Below, piece after piece: positions 45,634-56,573 of a stretch of 64,000 bases of DNA. The translations under genes and the position numbers were made by a program. This DNA comes from Collybiopsis luxurians FD-317 M1 (taxonomy: Eukaryota > Basidiomycota > Agaricomycetes > Agaricales > Omphalotaceae): contig KN834781.1 of NCBI GenBank assembly GCA_000827265.1, positions 481,236 to 545,235 of the forward strand. Reading direction: 5' to 3'. Position 1 is the first letter of the stretch, and each line of letters starts with the position of its first letter. The notes below the pieces were generated by a model. That model had not been told where the DNA came from. It made no database searches and worked only from the letters and a program-made list of their open reading frames with translations.

Positions 45634-46834
45634 TATGCCTAGAAAACAAAAGCATGAGCCCCTCCAAAGGCATTACTCATCAGATCTCAAGCATCGAGTG
45701 ACTCACCAGCACTTCACCCTCAGCAAGATGAATGCAGCAATAGCTGTTGATCTTGACATGCCGTTGAGAGTAGTTCAGTGAGTACTGCAGACTTGGAAGG
45801 AAATTGGGGATGTATGCAGGGAAAGAAAGGGAAAAGGACGGCCCCAGATATTAGAATGGGCTTACTGCAAGGTGAGTACTCTGAAGTTGTGTGATGCAAC
45901 ATATTGAACTAATCCAGATTCAGCTGTTAGTTACCTTGCTTGAGCACTCTCCGGACCTCTTTTTGGATGAGCTACAGCTTGAACTCTCTGTAAAATATGG
46001 GGTAGATGTGTCTTTGGCAACAATCTCTCAAACTCTTACATGTCTTGGCTATTCAGCCAAAAAGGCATGTCCTCATTTGCGAGCATTTCTTTTGGGGTCT
46101 CAAGGATTTCTTAGCTCTCAAAACAAGCTGCCGAATGTCTTCAACATAAACTCACTTCATTTATCATGCAGATAAAGGATGAGCCGTATGAATGCCTTGT
46201 TTGCACAGATGAGGCTGCAGTCAACATACATACTACATATCATGAAAATGGCTGGAGTATGAAAGGGATAAAAGCTAGGAGGACAACACATTTTGTGCGA
46301 GGAAAACAGTGAGCAGATATGTAGATTCTTGCACATTGCTTATGCTCTTTCTAGGTATTCTATGTTGCCTGCATTTATGACCGAGGGTATCATTTACAGT
46401 CATGTCAAGCTTGGGGGATACAGTGGGGAGGAATTTCTCACTTGGTTGCATGGTCTGCCTGAGGTCATGAACCCTTATCCTGGCCCTCATAGTGTTCTCA
46501 TTCTGGACAATTGTTGGATACATCATGTTGAAGGAGTTGAGGAGATGTGCAAAGCCAGGTGCATGTTGCTATCCTTTCTCTATACACCTAATCACTTACT
46601 GCATACTTTAGACACATCAAACTTGTTTATCTACCACTGTATTCACCTGACCTAAATCCAGTTGAAGAGTGTTTTTTGTTTGTCAAGTACTACATTCGGT
46701 GACACAGTCAACAGTTTCATACCGCTTGCAAAATTGGCTCCCCTTCTGATCCAATTCTTTTCTTATATAACATTCTCAATAAAGTACCCACAACAGCTTC
46801 ACAAGGATGGTTTAGGCATTCTGGTTACATGTAA
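45634..46834 (+). pseudogene. DDE transposase (DDE_3, Tc1/mariner group), with two nonsense codons
   Basis: From ATG 45634 (MPRKQKHEPLQRHY) the frame reads an HTH domain, NAAIAVDLDMPLRVVQ, then TGA at 45779, then continues VLQTWKEIGDV and GKGRPQILEW. After an intron comes LLEHSPDLFLDELQLELS and VDVSLATISQTL, a second helix-turn-helix. The catalytic core has CTDEAAVN (first D), ILDNCWIHHVEGV (second D) and SPDLNPVEECF (E), with introns between. A second TGA lies just after VKYYIR, followed in the same frame by HSQQFHTACK and the expected end GWFRHSGYM at 46834. Both TGA codons are one C-to-T change from CGA. A GC donor, or a decayed segment, lies near 46065. The acidic triad survives. The element is probably dead in its present form. 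Confidence 0.78.
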
Positions 46835-47035
46835 TAGCATACGTATCCAATCCTATTTTGCATTTCTCAGTTCCTTCTGGGCCTTGTTCATGGCATGAAT
46901 TTTCCTTTCCACCATTGCCAGCACATGTGTCACATTACCCAATGTCATGCTGACATCTTCCTGCAAGGTTTTCGGGGCTAAACCAGCAATATGGTCAATG
47001 TGGTAGAAGTCAAGTGCTGTCAGTCTGCTGACATA

Positions 47036-48543
47036 TCAAGTAAGATTGCGCTGAGGTTCTACAAGGTCAAGACTTGAGAAGAAGTTGCCGATGGTTGGAT
47101 AGGGATTCAAGTCCAATTCGTCAAACCCATCGCTGGAAGGAATGTCAAAATGCTGGGGAGATTGGAGTTTACGTATATGAGGCACTGGGGTTGGGGTTTC
47201 TGGAATGCCGGGATGCTGATTTGAGAGCTGGCTGACTGCAGCAAAAGCTCCAAACAGCAGTGCAACCAGGTCCTTCACCATAGACATGTCAGAGCTATAG
47301 CTAGGTGGGGTTGGGTTAGACTGAGATGGAGCTTCAGGAGTTGGGAAATCAATTGTGTGATGGAACTGTTAAAATAGCTCTGTTTTCAGAGGTGTAGTTT
47401 GTGTGACACTTTTTTCTTCATGCACCTACAATGTTGGTATCAGTGATAACAAGTGACAAGATTTCAAGATGGTCACCAATGCAGCAGCCCAGGCAGCGCG
47501 CATATTGAATGTCAGCTGTACATGAACACCATGACCAATCTTGCAAATCTTTGGCTTGCATAGGGCACAATTGCCATATGCAGCAGTCAATTCACTGATA
47601 TAATGAGCTTCCTTGTCCATTATAGTATAATCCTTCTCACTGTCACTGTCAAATTTGAATGTCTTGCTGGCCTTTTTCTTCTTTGAAGATGTCCTGTCAT
47701 TACTTCTTTTCTTCTTCCCTTTCCTTCTCTCTTGTCTACCCACTGGTTTAGTGCATTCATATACTATAAACAAAATCACTCAAGTGAGACAAAAATACAA
47801 TATTCCGTCTAACTCACATCCTGGTCAACAACAATGTTCACTTTGAAAACCTTATTCTTCTCCTCCTGCTTTGCCAAAACATCATCACACAACCCCTCCC
47901 AATCCTTGCTGCTCATCAACAAAACTGGTCCAGCCTTTACAGGCATTCCTTCAATCTTGTAGCCGATAGATGGTTTTTGTTTTGCATCCTTACAGCCAAT
48001 AGCATTGTGAATGTCTTCTGTCACATTGTCAAAGTCAACATAATGGCTCTCATATGTCTTTCGCTCATTGGTTTTATCATAATGTGGAATCATGAGGACA
48101 ATTTCTAGTTGAAGGTAAATCAGTTTTTGTTATCTACAAGTAAACAAGTACATGAACTGACTTTGTGGTCCAGGTTCCTTTGTCTTTGCAGCCTTTTTAT
48201 TTGGAGGGTTGGAAGCTGGCTTGGATGATGCCCGATGTTTTTTAGGTTGCACATCTGATATACTTGGGGGTGGAGATGAGGATAGTAATTCATCCACTTC
48301 ATCCTGGTCCTCCTCTGCAGAGCTGTGGCCTAGAGACTGTCCATGAGATGTGCTATCTAAATGTACACCTAGAGAATTATACACAATTACTGAAAGAATG
48401 TACAATGTTAACACACCTTGGTGTTGTTGTCTAAGTGGCTGCTGTCCTGCCTTTTGCCTGAGTTGTCGATTGTAATGACTGCGACTGTTCCCCATGAAAA
48501 ACAGAGGACTACAGAAAGGGCAGGCTCCTGCAGCAGGGTTCAT
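47036..48543 (-). pseudogene. Accessory gene carried by the transposon, unknown function
   Basis: A multi-exon gene on the minus strand, convergent with the transposase. The first exon starts at 48543 (MNPAAGACPFCSPLFFMG) with a CPFC pair, then acidic and Ser-rich DELLSSSPPPSISDV and a basic KKHRASSKPASNPPNKK block. The next exon has SHYVDFDNVTEDIHNAIG and VKAGPVLLMSSKDWEGLCDD. Then a Lys-rich nuclear-signal-like stretch (RRKGKKKRSNDRTSSKKKK) precedes YGNCALCKPKICKIGHGVHV and LTFNMRAAWAAAL. The last exon (to 47036) ends LDLNPYPTIGNFFSSLDL, a segment seen near the ends of repeated Agaricomycete proteins. One TAA about 47370 interrupts ELF-QFHHTIDF and is one step from CAA. It could be a DNA-binding helper or captured cargo. 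I recognise no named family. Confidence 0.5.
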
Positions 48544-48623
48544 TCACTGCCATCAAGTTAGCCCTGACCCATGTTGGTGCTCCCAGTTTGGAGGAATATT
48601 GCAAACATTGAAATGGGGCATAA

Positions 48624-48796
48624 AAATTAGATGAGCAGGTAGCTATTGACAAGCACATTACATTATTTTAAAAACTAAGGAATATATGAAGAACTGAAGG
48701 CTTAAGGCATGTTGGAAGATTGAGGTGGGAAGATTGGGCGGGAAGATTGATCGCATCAAAAAAAACCTGCCACGCCTTATGTTCTGCAAGTGACTG
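48624..48796. repeat. Right terminal inverted repeat
   Basis: Partner of 45304-45479, ending CAAGTGACTG before the TA duplication. Confidence 0.85.
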
Positions 48797-48867
48797 TAAT
48801 GTGTTCAGCCATGGCCAAGCACATGGTAGAACTGAACCAAAACTCCAGTTATATCAGCATCTATGAA

Positions 48868-49012
48868 AGTTACAAGTCCGGAATGAAAACTTGTCAACTT
48901 TCCCATGCTTCTCACAGCTCTCCTTATATCAACATTTTTTTCCCTATCTTTGGACATGTCACCTGTTTGTGACACTCATTATCCCCGTGACTTGACCACC
49001 ACCATCCATTTT
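48868..49012. repeat. Dispersed repeat, copy 1
   Basis: Matches 50208-50372 in the same direction with shared blocks TACAAGTC, GGAATGAAA, GGACATGTCAC, TGTGAC and CCACCACCATC before a T-rich run. It is followed by a long C/T-rich low-complexity tract (49010-49260). Confidence 0.6.
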
Positions 49013-49409
49013 TTTTGCATGCTCCAGCCCTTTCTTTTTTCTTTTCGCTATTCACCCTCATCTTCTTTTTGGGGTTCATTTCCTTTTAATACTTACTCTT
49101 CAATTGTAATCTCTTGCTTGCTTGTTTGCTTTTATTTCACCCTCTTTTGCATTCTTTTGCCATTCTGCTTCCTTGTCTCAGCTGATTTGACATCAGTTTT
49201 TGACATCTATTCCCTGTCTCCTCCTTGTCTCGCCCTTCTCATTATAACCTTTTTTTTTTTTTTTTTAAAAATTAACTATCCTATTCCTGCCTCTTTTCTT
49301 TCATGATGAGGAAAGGGCAGTACTACTCAGTGCCATGACAGCCCTCCCTCTGCTGCCTTCACACCGACATCCTGTGTCTGTACCCAGGGAGCCATTGCAT
49401 AGACAACTA

Positions 49410-50080
49410 AATCAATGTGCTCAGTGCCATGTCGCAGATTCAGTTCTAAGCCTCTCAAAAAGTGCTCAGCTTGTTTGACTGATCAATGCTGTGTATGAGC
49501 TTCTGCCTCTTCCATTTCCCATCACTGACCCTGGCATACTTAAAGAACCAAGACTGCCAAAAGAAAGACTGGTCATCTCACAAAGAAAAATGCCAGCAAA
49601 ACATAGCCAATTGGGCCACCTGGACATCTGAACAACATGTCACTGTCAAAGGTCTGTGGAAATTTATAGCTAAACATTGACCTTCAATAGCTCAAGCCAT
49701 TTTCGAGGCATTCAAGCCTTGAACTTGGCCCCAGGATGCATTCCACAAGGTATTAGCTGTGTTTGGTTCCAATTGCAGGCACCTTTTCCCTGGGAGCTTC
49801 TGTCAGGAAACTGCATTCTAGATCACTGACATTCCTGTCCAGGACATTACAGAGGTGGGGCCAGCCAAGGATCTATTGCAAGATCAGGTTGTTCAGGGGA
49901 ACATGAGTGCTCGCACAAAGGGCTGGAAGGGTTCTGTTTTTGTTCTTGTCATTTGTGGTGACCTTGCTATTAGTACAATTTTGCCTGTCAATTTTAACTA
50001 TGACATTTAGGAGGTTAAAAGTGACAACGACATGTGGAAAAGGAAATTGATAGCCTTTAAGTTCATGAATCAGAGCATTG
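49410..50080 (+). pseudogene. Decayed MYND zinc-finger protein gene
   Basis: A frame around 49540-49620 reads QDCQKKDWSSHKEKCQQN, the second half of a MYND zinc finger (C-x3-DW-x2-HK-x2-C). The first half upstream is damaged. Downstream, ANWATWTSEQHVTVKGLWKF, then AIFEAFKP, PQDAFHKVL and GWKGSVFVLVICGD follow. They are broken by TGA and TAG codons that are one C-to-T or G-to-A change from sense codons. The tail block DNDMWKRKLIAFKFMNQ is repeated in more decayed form near 50740-50790. MYND fingers bind proline-rich peptides. This copy is almost surely dead. Confidence 0.6.
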
Positions 50081-50138
50081 TTTTTTTAATGTTTGTACCA
50101 CATACTGTATTTAGTGTAATGCATATACACACCAATTC

Positions 50139-50372
50139 CTGTCCAATTGTGTCCGGACTTGTACATGCCACACACAAAGCACAATGGCCCATCCCACAAG
50201 TATATTACAAGTCCAGAATGAAATGAAGGAATCATCCTTATGGCCAGTTTGTCCTTTTTCCCACGAGCCTCTCTATACCCAAGTTTTATCCCCATATACG
50301 GACATGTCACTTTCTGTGACTTTCTGTTATGTGCGTGACTTCCTGACCACCACCATCATTTTTTTTTTCAGA
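50139..50372. repeat. Dispersed repeat, copy 2 with a shared 52-bp block
   Basis: 50139-50195 matches 50869-50925 (CTTGTACATGCCAC versus CTCATACATGCCAC and the shared ATGGCCCATCCCACAAGT). 50208-50372 matches 48868-49012. The sites CACACACAAAGCACA here are CGCGCAAAGCGCG in the other copy. Confidence 0.6.
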
Positions 50373-50868
50373 TGTTCTCCTCTTCATTGCTGTTCTTCTC
50401 TGTTGTTTCCTCTCTTTGATCCTTGACTTGATGTATGTCCTCTCCCTTACACTGTGCAAAGTGATTACAATCATACCGATTGAGGTAGACCTCCATAGTC
50501 ATGACACAGTCATAATAATTGTCAATATGGGTGAACTTGAATGTGACCTATGTTGACATTTCATGTGATGGTTCAAATCTTTTTCCACTCCTGTCATGTT
50601 CTCCCTGGTCTATCTGCTATAATTTGAATGCCTTGCTTCATGACCAGTTGCATTCTCGTGAAAGAATGTGGAATAGCTGCATTAGCATGAACATCAAGTT
50701 ACTGTGTCAGTGCAATTGACTTTAATGATAATATTTGGGAAATCAACGAGGTGGGCAATATGTGGAAGATGTAATGGCATTCATGAACCAAGGCATTGTT
50801 GTGTAACTCCAGTATTGAATACATGGGTTATATAGTGTGTATACTTTGTAAACACAGCCTTTATCGCA

Positions 50869-50928
50869 TAAATGTCTGGACTCATACATGCCACGCGCAA
50901 AGCGCGATGGCCCATCCCACAAGTGGTG
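50869..50928. repeat. Dispersed repeat, copy 3 (CpG-retaining)
   Basis: See 50139-50195. It lies after a decayed second copy of the MYND gene tail (50700-50800). The remaining 51000-51350 shows no gene. Confidence 0.55.
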
Positions 50929-51358
50929 AACCAGGCGTCGTCATCATACCGGCTCCTTGTCTTATGGAGAATCAACTTAACTATCAGCTTTTGCAATGTT
51001 CTGAATCTGTAAATACAGATCAGTGCATTCAGGGAAGGTAATACACTTTAGCCTTTGTCCATGTATGCATCAGTTCATATCCATTTCCATGAGTCAGTCA
51101 GATATGTCAATTATAAGTGTGAGAGCCACTGTGAAGCCGCATTCACTTCCAAGGAGTCAAAACTAGCATTTGAGTATTATTTGCAAAAGCACGATGGTTA
51201 CCCCTCGCTCGGCCGATCCGGATGCATGCGCTCGTATGGCCGGTCCATTTGAGCTATCCATGTAACAGATGTGGATGTGAAGTTTGGATTATATGAACCT
51301 GAAATCTAATCAAATCAGCTCTCGACTTCAGATCTCAACTTGGCCTAATTTTGGCTTG

Positions 51359-51395
51359 GCCGACTTGTAGTGCATGTGATGGCTTACAAGTCGGC
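51359..51395. repeat. Perfect 11-bp hairpin
   Basis: GCCGACTTGTA, 15-nt loop, TACAAGTCGGC. The core GCCGACTT or its complement recurs several more times up to 51452. It could be a binding-site cluster or repeat debris. Confidence 0.5.
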
Positions 51396-51660
51396 GAAGT
51401 CGGCAAACACGCCGACCTTGATCCGGTTTTACATCGTTACCGACGCCGACTTAAACCAAACTCAAAAAACCCAGATAGTACGATGTCGAAAACACGATAG
51501 ATATGCAGATGTATATAGAAAGCTAAATAACTAGAAATGCAAACCAATGTCTACCTTGGACTGCTCACAAAACAGCAAGGCAAAAGAAATAAAAAAGTTC
51601 AACTGCAAACAGAAATCCTGCGCGTGTCCGTCCGTATACCATGTAAATAAATACCCTACT

Positions 51661-53099
51661 TTACTCATCGTCGGAATCGTCAAGGATGTATTCAGTTTTG
51701 ACCCATCCCCTCTTTTTCAGCGTCGACTAGAGGATGATTAAGATTCGTCAATATTCAATTGGAAGAAACTCACGATCTAAACTTACCTCCCAAGGCGACT
51801 TAATTTCTTTCGTAGTAACGGGAAAGCGAGTTCCCACACATTGAGAGATGAAATCATGAAAGATGGGGTTGACGCTGAATGGTTGGAATCAAGAAAATTA
51901 ATACCGCTCAAAACGTAAAGCAGTCACTCCAAGATGGAAACTCACCGATGATGATGCTCAACACAACCAAAATGCGACGCTCCCTGTATAGCCTCAAGTG
52001 AGGCCTGAACGCCGGCATCTTGCAATCGAGCCAGGAACGCCTGCGAATATTCCAACGGGTACGCCACATCCTCCATTCCATGTATAAGCTTGACAGGAAC
52101 CTTGATATTCCTCAATTCCTCAATCGTATGCGCACGTCGGTTCAGGAAGATGTCCAAAGTCGAAATACGGTACTCCTCAAGGTGAGAGGCGTTCCATTGT
52201 TTCATGCAGTACGGAATGACCAGAGCGACGAGACTGCGAGATGAAATGACAAAATCGGTTAGTGACGGATGCCTGTCAAAAAAGGTTTCGGGGGCTAAAG
52301 TGTAAAACTCACGCTTGGACGATTGACTGGTTACGGTCGTAGAAAGCCAGTTCTAATGCTCCACGTACGGCGTAGGCCAACTCCTCTTGGTTTGCAGAAC
52401 CGTCTCTCCATCCTTCGACCCAGGCATCATGAATCGCCTGTCTGCCCTCCGCAGCATCTTGTGGCTATAAAGGGGCGAAAATGAACCGATATCAGCAAAC
52501 AAAGCTCCCTATCCGGCAAGGGAAATGGAAGGTAAACGGCTATATAGCTACATACCTCTTCAAGCCCGAGAGGAGAAATGAGAAACAGCGACAGCACTTT
52601 GTCAGGGTGTGAGACGGTCAGTTGTAGAGCAATGATGGTTCCTAGGGACAGCGCAAAAATATGACATGGTGGAAGGTTCAACTTGGTCTAAGAGCCGGAC
52701 GTCAGGATCTTGGAATGGACAAGAGAAGATGGATCAATGACGAACCATGAACTTTGCCATATCCTCAGCAGCCATCTCTTGCCCAAACTCTTTTGGGACC
52801 TTTCCCTTCGTCTCACCGTGAGACCGCATGTCCACCGAGATGAGGTTGAATTGCCGGATCTTGGGATCACCAAACTGGACTACAGACATTGATCAAAGGA
52901 CTTTAGCAAACACCACCGTAGGTAGAAAAGGAATCGACGAACAGGTGAAGACCTCCTGAGGCACAAAGACTGGATGTAAGAAAAGCACAGTCGGGAGCTT
53001 GGGATCTATCTTCTTGGCCGAGTTGGACGACGGAGTGGCTATCGTGTAGTTGAAGGTGATAGGACCTCCAGCGAGCTTGTCGATTTTCACCGAAGGCAT
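51661..53099 (-). CDS. Alpha/beta hydrolase fold protein
   Basis: A multi-exon gene on the minus strand from ATG 53099 (MPSVKIDKLAGGPITFNYT) to TAA 51661 (end LDDSDDE). Blocks in order: PTVLFLHPVFVPQEVF, FNLISVDMRSHGETKG, AAEDMAKFM, the nucleophile elbow IFALSLGTIIALQL (Ser in ALSLG, first Gly replaced by Ala), the cap RRAHTIEELRNIKVPVKLIHG, the acid in GMEDVAYP, and the catalytic His in GASHFG. The last exons encode a short acidic tail (STLKKRGW, DDSDDE). The family covers esterases, lipases, epoxide hydrolases and others. No signal peptide is seen, so it is probably cytosolic. The substrate is unknown. The triad looks complete. Confidence 0.85.
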
Positions 53100-54506
53100 T
53101 GTTGATTGAGGTCGTCTGGTTCTTTACTTGCTTTCAAAGGAGAGGAGAGGGTGTAGCTGAGGAGAGGATTTAACCAGACGGAGTAACGACGAAGACTTTG
53201 CTAGAGGAGCTAACGAACCTAGGAGCGGGATCTTTGGCAGGCGGCTTATATAGAGGGGATTTCAGTGATGAGAATGATCCTTTAATGTCTCAGAAGATGC
53301 AAACGTTTCTAGGTAGAAATACCGAAAAAAGGGAAAGGTGATCAATACCTCCTGAACGGCATCTTTCCTGTCTTGTTGTTGATGTCGACATCATGCTGTT
53401 GACGACAGAAATGGACTTACTTGGAAGGGGCGGACAAAATTGGCCCGTCAAAATCAATTCTCGATGGAAGTGGTTGACTTTCGACTCTCTTGAGATAAAC
53501 TCTAGGGAATAAACTTTTGCGAGGCGGCTCCGATTGCTAGACCCTCCTAAGTTAAACGCTTCATTCGAAGCGCAGCTCCGGTAAACAGGAGACCCGATTG
53601 GCTATGTTTTTCCTCCCTTTTTTGTCGCCTACAGCAACTAGGGTGGGTCTACTAATATTGCTCTCGCTCACCTTTTGGTAGTTGACTGTAATATGACTTC
53701 GAACTGGCCCTGTTCTGTTCTACCATACTGCTAGAATGACTCACCACCCGATGCCAGACACACAATGATACATACCATTACAGGGCCCAGTCAGCCAACT
53801 TTCGACTTCTAGAGAGGCACCGTGACGCAGAATGATTATTAATCCGCTGGCAGCAGTCGCGGTCCAGACTCGATTTTCCTTTTTTTTTTTGGAGATCGTA
53901 CGGCCGAGTGTACGCGATTTCTTCTCCTAAGTACGAAAAATAGGGTGAAAAAGACTTTAAAGGTAATTCACGGCAACGGCCGCTCTCTTACTTATCCAAG
54001 CTACATAGTATGGATACATGATGTCTATTTAAGCCTCATCCAGGGGAAAAGATGGAAAGGAACAACATGATATGATGCAAAGCAGAGAAGGATCTCTGAT
54101 CCGAGAGAAATTGATTTAGTCTCAGCCACATACCAGTGAGTCAGTGACGGTCTTTGTCCATAGAGGTACATAGACCTGGGACCTGTATAGCCTGAGCGTG
54201 ATCTTGTGAATGCGGCGGCGATGCACATGTCCAGTGTAGTCCAGGGTACCAATAGCAGAGCTCAAAGACGGTGCATGGAAACACGAACGTAGGACAGGAT
54301 CGAAGAGGAAGCTAAAAATTGTCCTTCAAGATAATCTTAGGAATATATGAACATATATTGCTCGTATAGATAGAATACAGGGCAGTAGATCCAAAACACT
54401 CCAAGGACATCGTCATGTACCCGAGACGTAGCAGCGTTGTCAGAATCACTTAAGGGTGGTCAGAATCATTTGGGAGGCGGAGAAGGAGGGCCTGAGCGAC
54501 GTCGAA
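53100..54506. other. Long intergenic region, no gene recognised
   Basis: 1.4 kb that includes a T-run at 53877-53891. The frame 54025-54252 has no family signal. It should hold the promoter of the hydrolase gene at its left end. Confidence 0.45.
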
Positions 54507-55322
54507 TCAATCAGTCGATCGGGGTATCCTCACGAAGACAAAATACGAACCAAAAAGACCCCCTCTCGAAGGAGGCGGGGGAGCGGGAAATGGAGATCCA
54601 GGAGTGCCCTGTCTCGGTGCGGGTGACAGTAAGGGATTTGCTTGATATGGTGCGTCTAAGGTCAATCCGGTATGAAAAAAATGAATAATGAACGAGACAT
54701 ACGTCTCCACTGGGCCCACGCGGGGCCGCCTGGGCCGCTTGGCATAGGTGGCGGACCGGGTGCGGGTGACGCAGGCGCTTGCGGGGGTTCGATTGCCTTT
54801 GTTGATTTCGGTCGACGTTCGGGACGTTTATGAACCGTTCGCCAGGCGGGGGCGGCAGGTTGTGGTGGAGGGGCCGGGACAATTTCTTCGGAAGCTGGAG
54901 CGGGAGGGGGAGGTTCAAGTTGCTTGTAGAGAGGAAAAAAAGTCATTGATCGCCCAAGAAAGTCGAAACCAAGGAACGTACTTTTGCTAGCCATTCCGGA
55001 GGCGCGTATTGACCACCCAAGCTGTGTTTGGACTTGACAGCCATTAATTCAGCAATCTCACTATATATCATTAGTTTAATTAAATCGCAGATAAAACTGA
55101 TCTTTCAACATACAACTGCAGCTGTCTTCGTTCATCTCTCAACTTGCCCACTTCTTCGAGCAGGATACGAACTTCGCCGGCTAAGGCTTTACTGAAATCA
55201 TTGAGATATCTAAAAGCACGTAAACGAAGTGTAAACCAATTGACAAAATCAGCTACTGGGACATACTTTGGTGGGGCGCCGTTAAAACCTGAGTTTGAGT
55301 TCCTGCCACCGTTTGAGGTCAT
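54507..55322 (-). CDS. Coiled-coil protein with Pro/Ala-rich C-terminus, unknown function
   Basis: Four exons on the minus strand: 55114-55322, 54982-55060, 54703-54922, 54507-54655, in total 657 nt and 218 residues; the frame closes. The N-terminus is short and Asn/Gly-rich (MTSNGGRNSNSG). The core YVPVADFVNWFTLRLRAF, then EVRILLEEVGKLRDERRQLQ and EIAELMAVKSKHSLGGQY (about 20-95), is predicted helical and coiled coil. From about 98 on the protein is Pro/Ala-rich and disordered, with PPEWLAK, PAWRTVHKRPERRPKS and PAWAQWRR. These repeated W-containing motifs could be binding sites. I do not recognise a named family; similar helical cores occur in uncharacterised basidiomycete proteins. Confidence 0.7.
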
Positions 55323-56204
55323 TGAAGATCAAGAAAAACTGTATTCTGAGGCCAGCAACGATCTGAGAGACGAATAAAAGGACTGGAAGATGGGAAAACT
55401 GGTGTAAGGTTTGAAGAACGGAAAACACGCGTTGAGGTTGAGGATCGATAGGCCACGTGGCAAGAATACTTGAGCAATTGTAAGGCCAGTAGACTCTCCG
55501 ACCTCAGTAGAAGAAGTAGCGATGACCTCTGTAGTGACCGTCGAAGGAAAATGTGGGTTCGGAAGCCGCAAGCAACGAGGAAAAGTTGGGGTCAGGAAGT
55601 CCGATCCGCGGTCACGCCGCCCAACAAATAAAAACATATCAGGCGCCCATGTGTCACAGGCGCTTGTTTTTTTTTTCCTTATACGGCACAAGATTTCTTC
55701 GCAGACGCATTGAACTCGACACTGAGGTGCTCTCTTTTCGAGGGAGAAGAGCAGATTCTGGCTCGCCTGAAATTGAAGTTATGCTTGTCTGTGACTTTGT
55801 TTGTCGGTTCGGAATTGTCCTTTGTGGACGATGTAAGTCGAAGGAAAAATACCTTATGGTTTTCCTCTCACTGGTGCCTGTGAGATTTATGAAGACTAGT
55901 CTACCAAAGTATGCTCACCCTGGTCCCTCTAGGATGCTATGATAATATTGACTATGAGGACGTCCGACGTAGCGAAGATGTGCTTATAATTCAGTTGAGG
56001 ATCCGAGGTACTCCAAGCTGTTGATGTTCTATCTGATGATACGACCACAGGTTATACAACTTCTCCGTCCCTGTCCCGCACTGTCGGTCACATAACGTTT
56101 CTACTTTGCATAAAAGCTTGTCACAGTGCTAAGTCGACGAAGCCGTTCAAGAAACTCATGACCTTCAAGTGACAAGAACATCTTTCCATCGGTCTCAAGT
56201 CCAA
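55323..56204. other. Region without a recognised gene
   Basis: About 880 bp. Frames at 55329-55942 have no domain. Confidence 0.4.
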
Positions 56205-56573
56205 TGTTATGGACGATCATATCCGTTCTGATCGTTCTCACATCTTGCGTGGCGTACGGTTCCCTTGTCTCTCACACTTCAGGAGCTCGACGCCACTATC
56301 AAAGATATTGAGAAACTTCTCGAGGGCCCGGATACAAAGAATCCGATACAATCGACTGTGACCAACAAAGACGATGATAAGTATTTCCAGTCCGCAACTT
56401 AACCACTATCCCTTGCAAGTGATAAGGATCATAACTTGAAGGACCGCCTTCTTCGGTAATGTATCAACTTTTGGAGACTAGTCTAATTGGTTGCCTATAA
56501 TCTTGTCTTTCTGCACAGTATTCAACATATCGCTCATAGGCGATCCGATGCGTACTATGAGGTCTCCAGCAAG
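56205..56573 (+). pseudogene. Broken copy of the small membrane coiled-coil gene
   Basis: Parallels the gene at 58650-59368: a hydrophobic start (WTIISVLIVLTSCVAYG), then in another frame QELDATIKDIEKLLEG (compare QKLDATIKVVKNLLEE). After an intron-like gap comes IQHIAHRRSDAYYEV (compare VQHVAHKRSNMDYK), which then stops. About 2 extra bases near 56277 shift the frame relative to the intact copy. The last exons are missing. Confidence 0.6.

Larger units (their letters stand above)
45304..48796. mobile_element. Tc1/mariner-type DNA transposon with two convergent genes
   Basis: 3493 bp with long terminal inverted repeats (45304-45479 and 48624-48796). They begin CAGTCACTTGCAGAACATAA and are flanked by TA at 45302-45303 and 48797-48798, the Tc1/mariner target duplication. 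The left gene (plus strand) is a decayed DDE transposase. The right gene (minus strand) encodes an unrelated nuclear-type protein. Simple Tc1/mariner elements carry only a transposase and short TIRs, so the second gene and the 175-bp TIRs are unusual. Confidence 0.82.
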
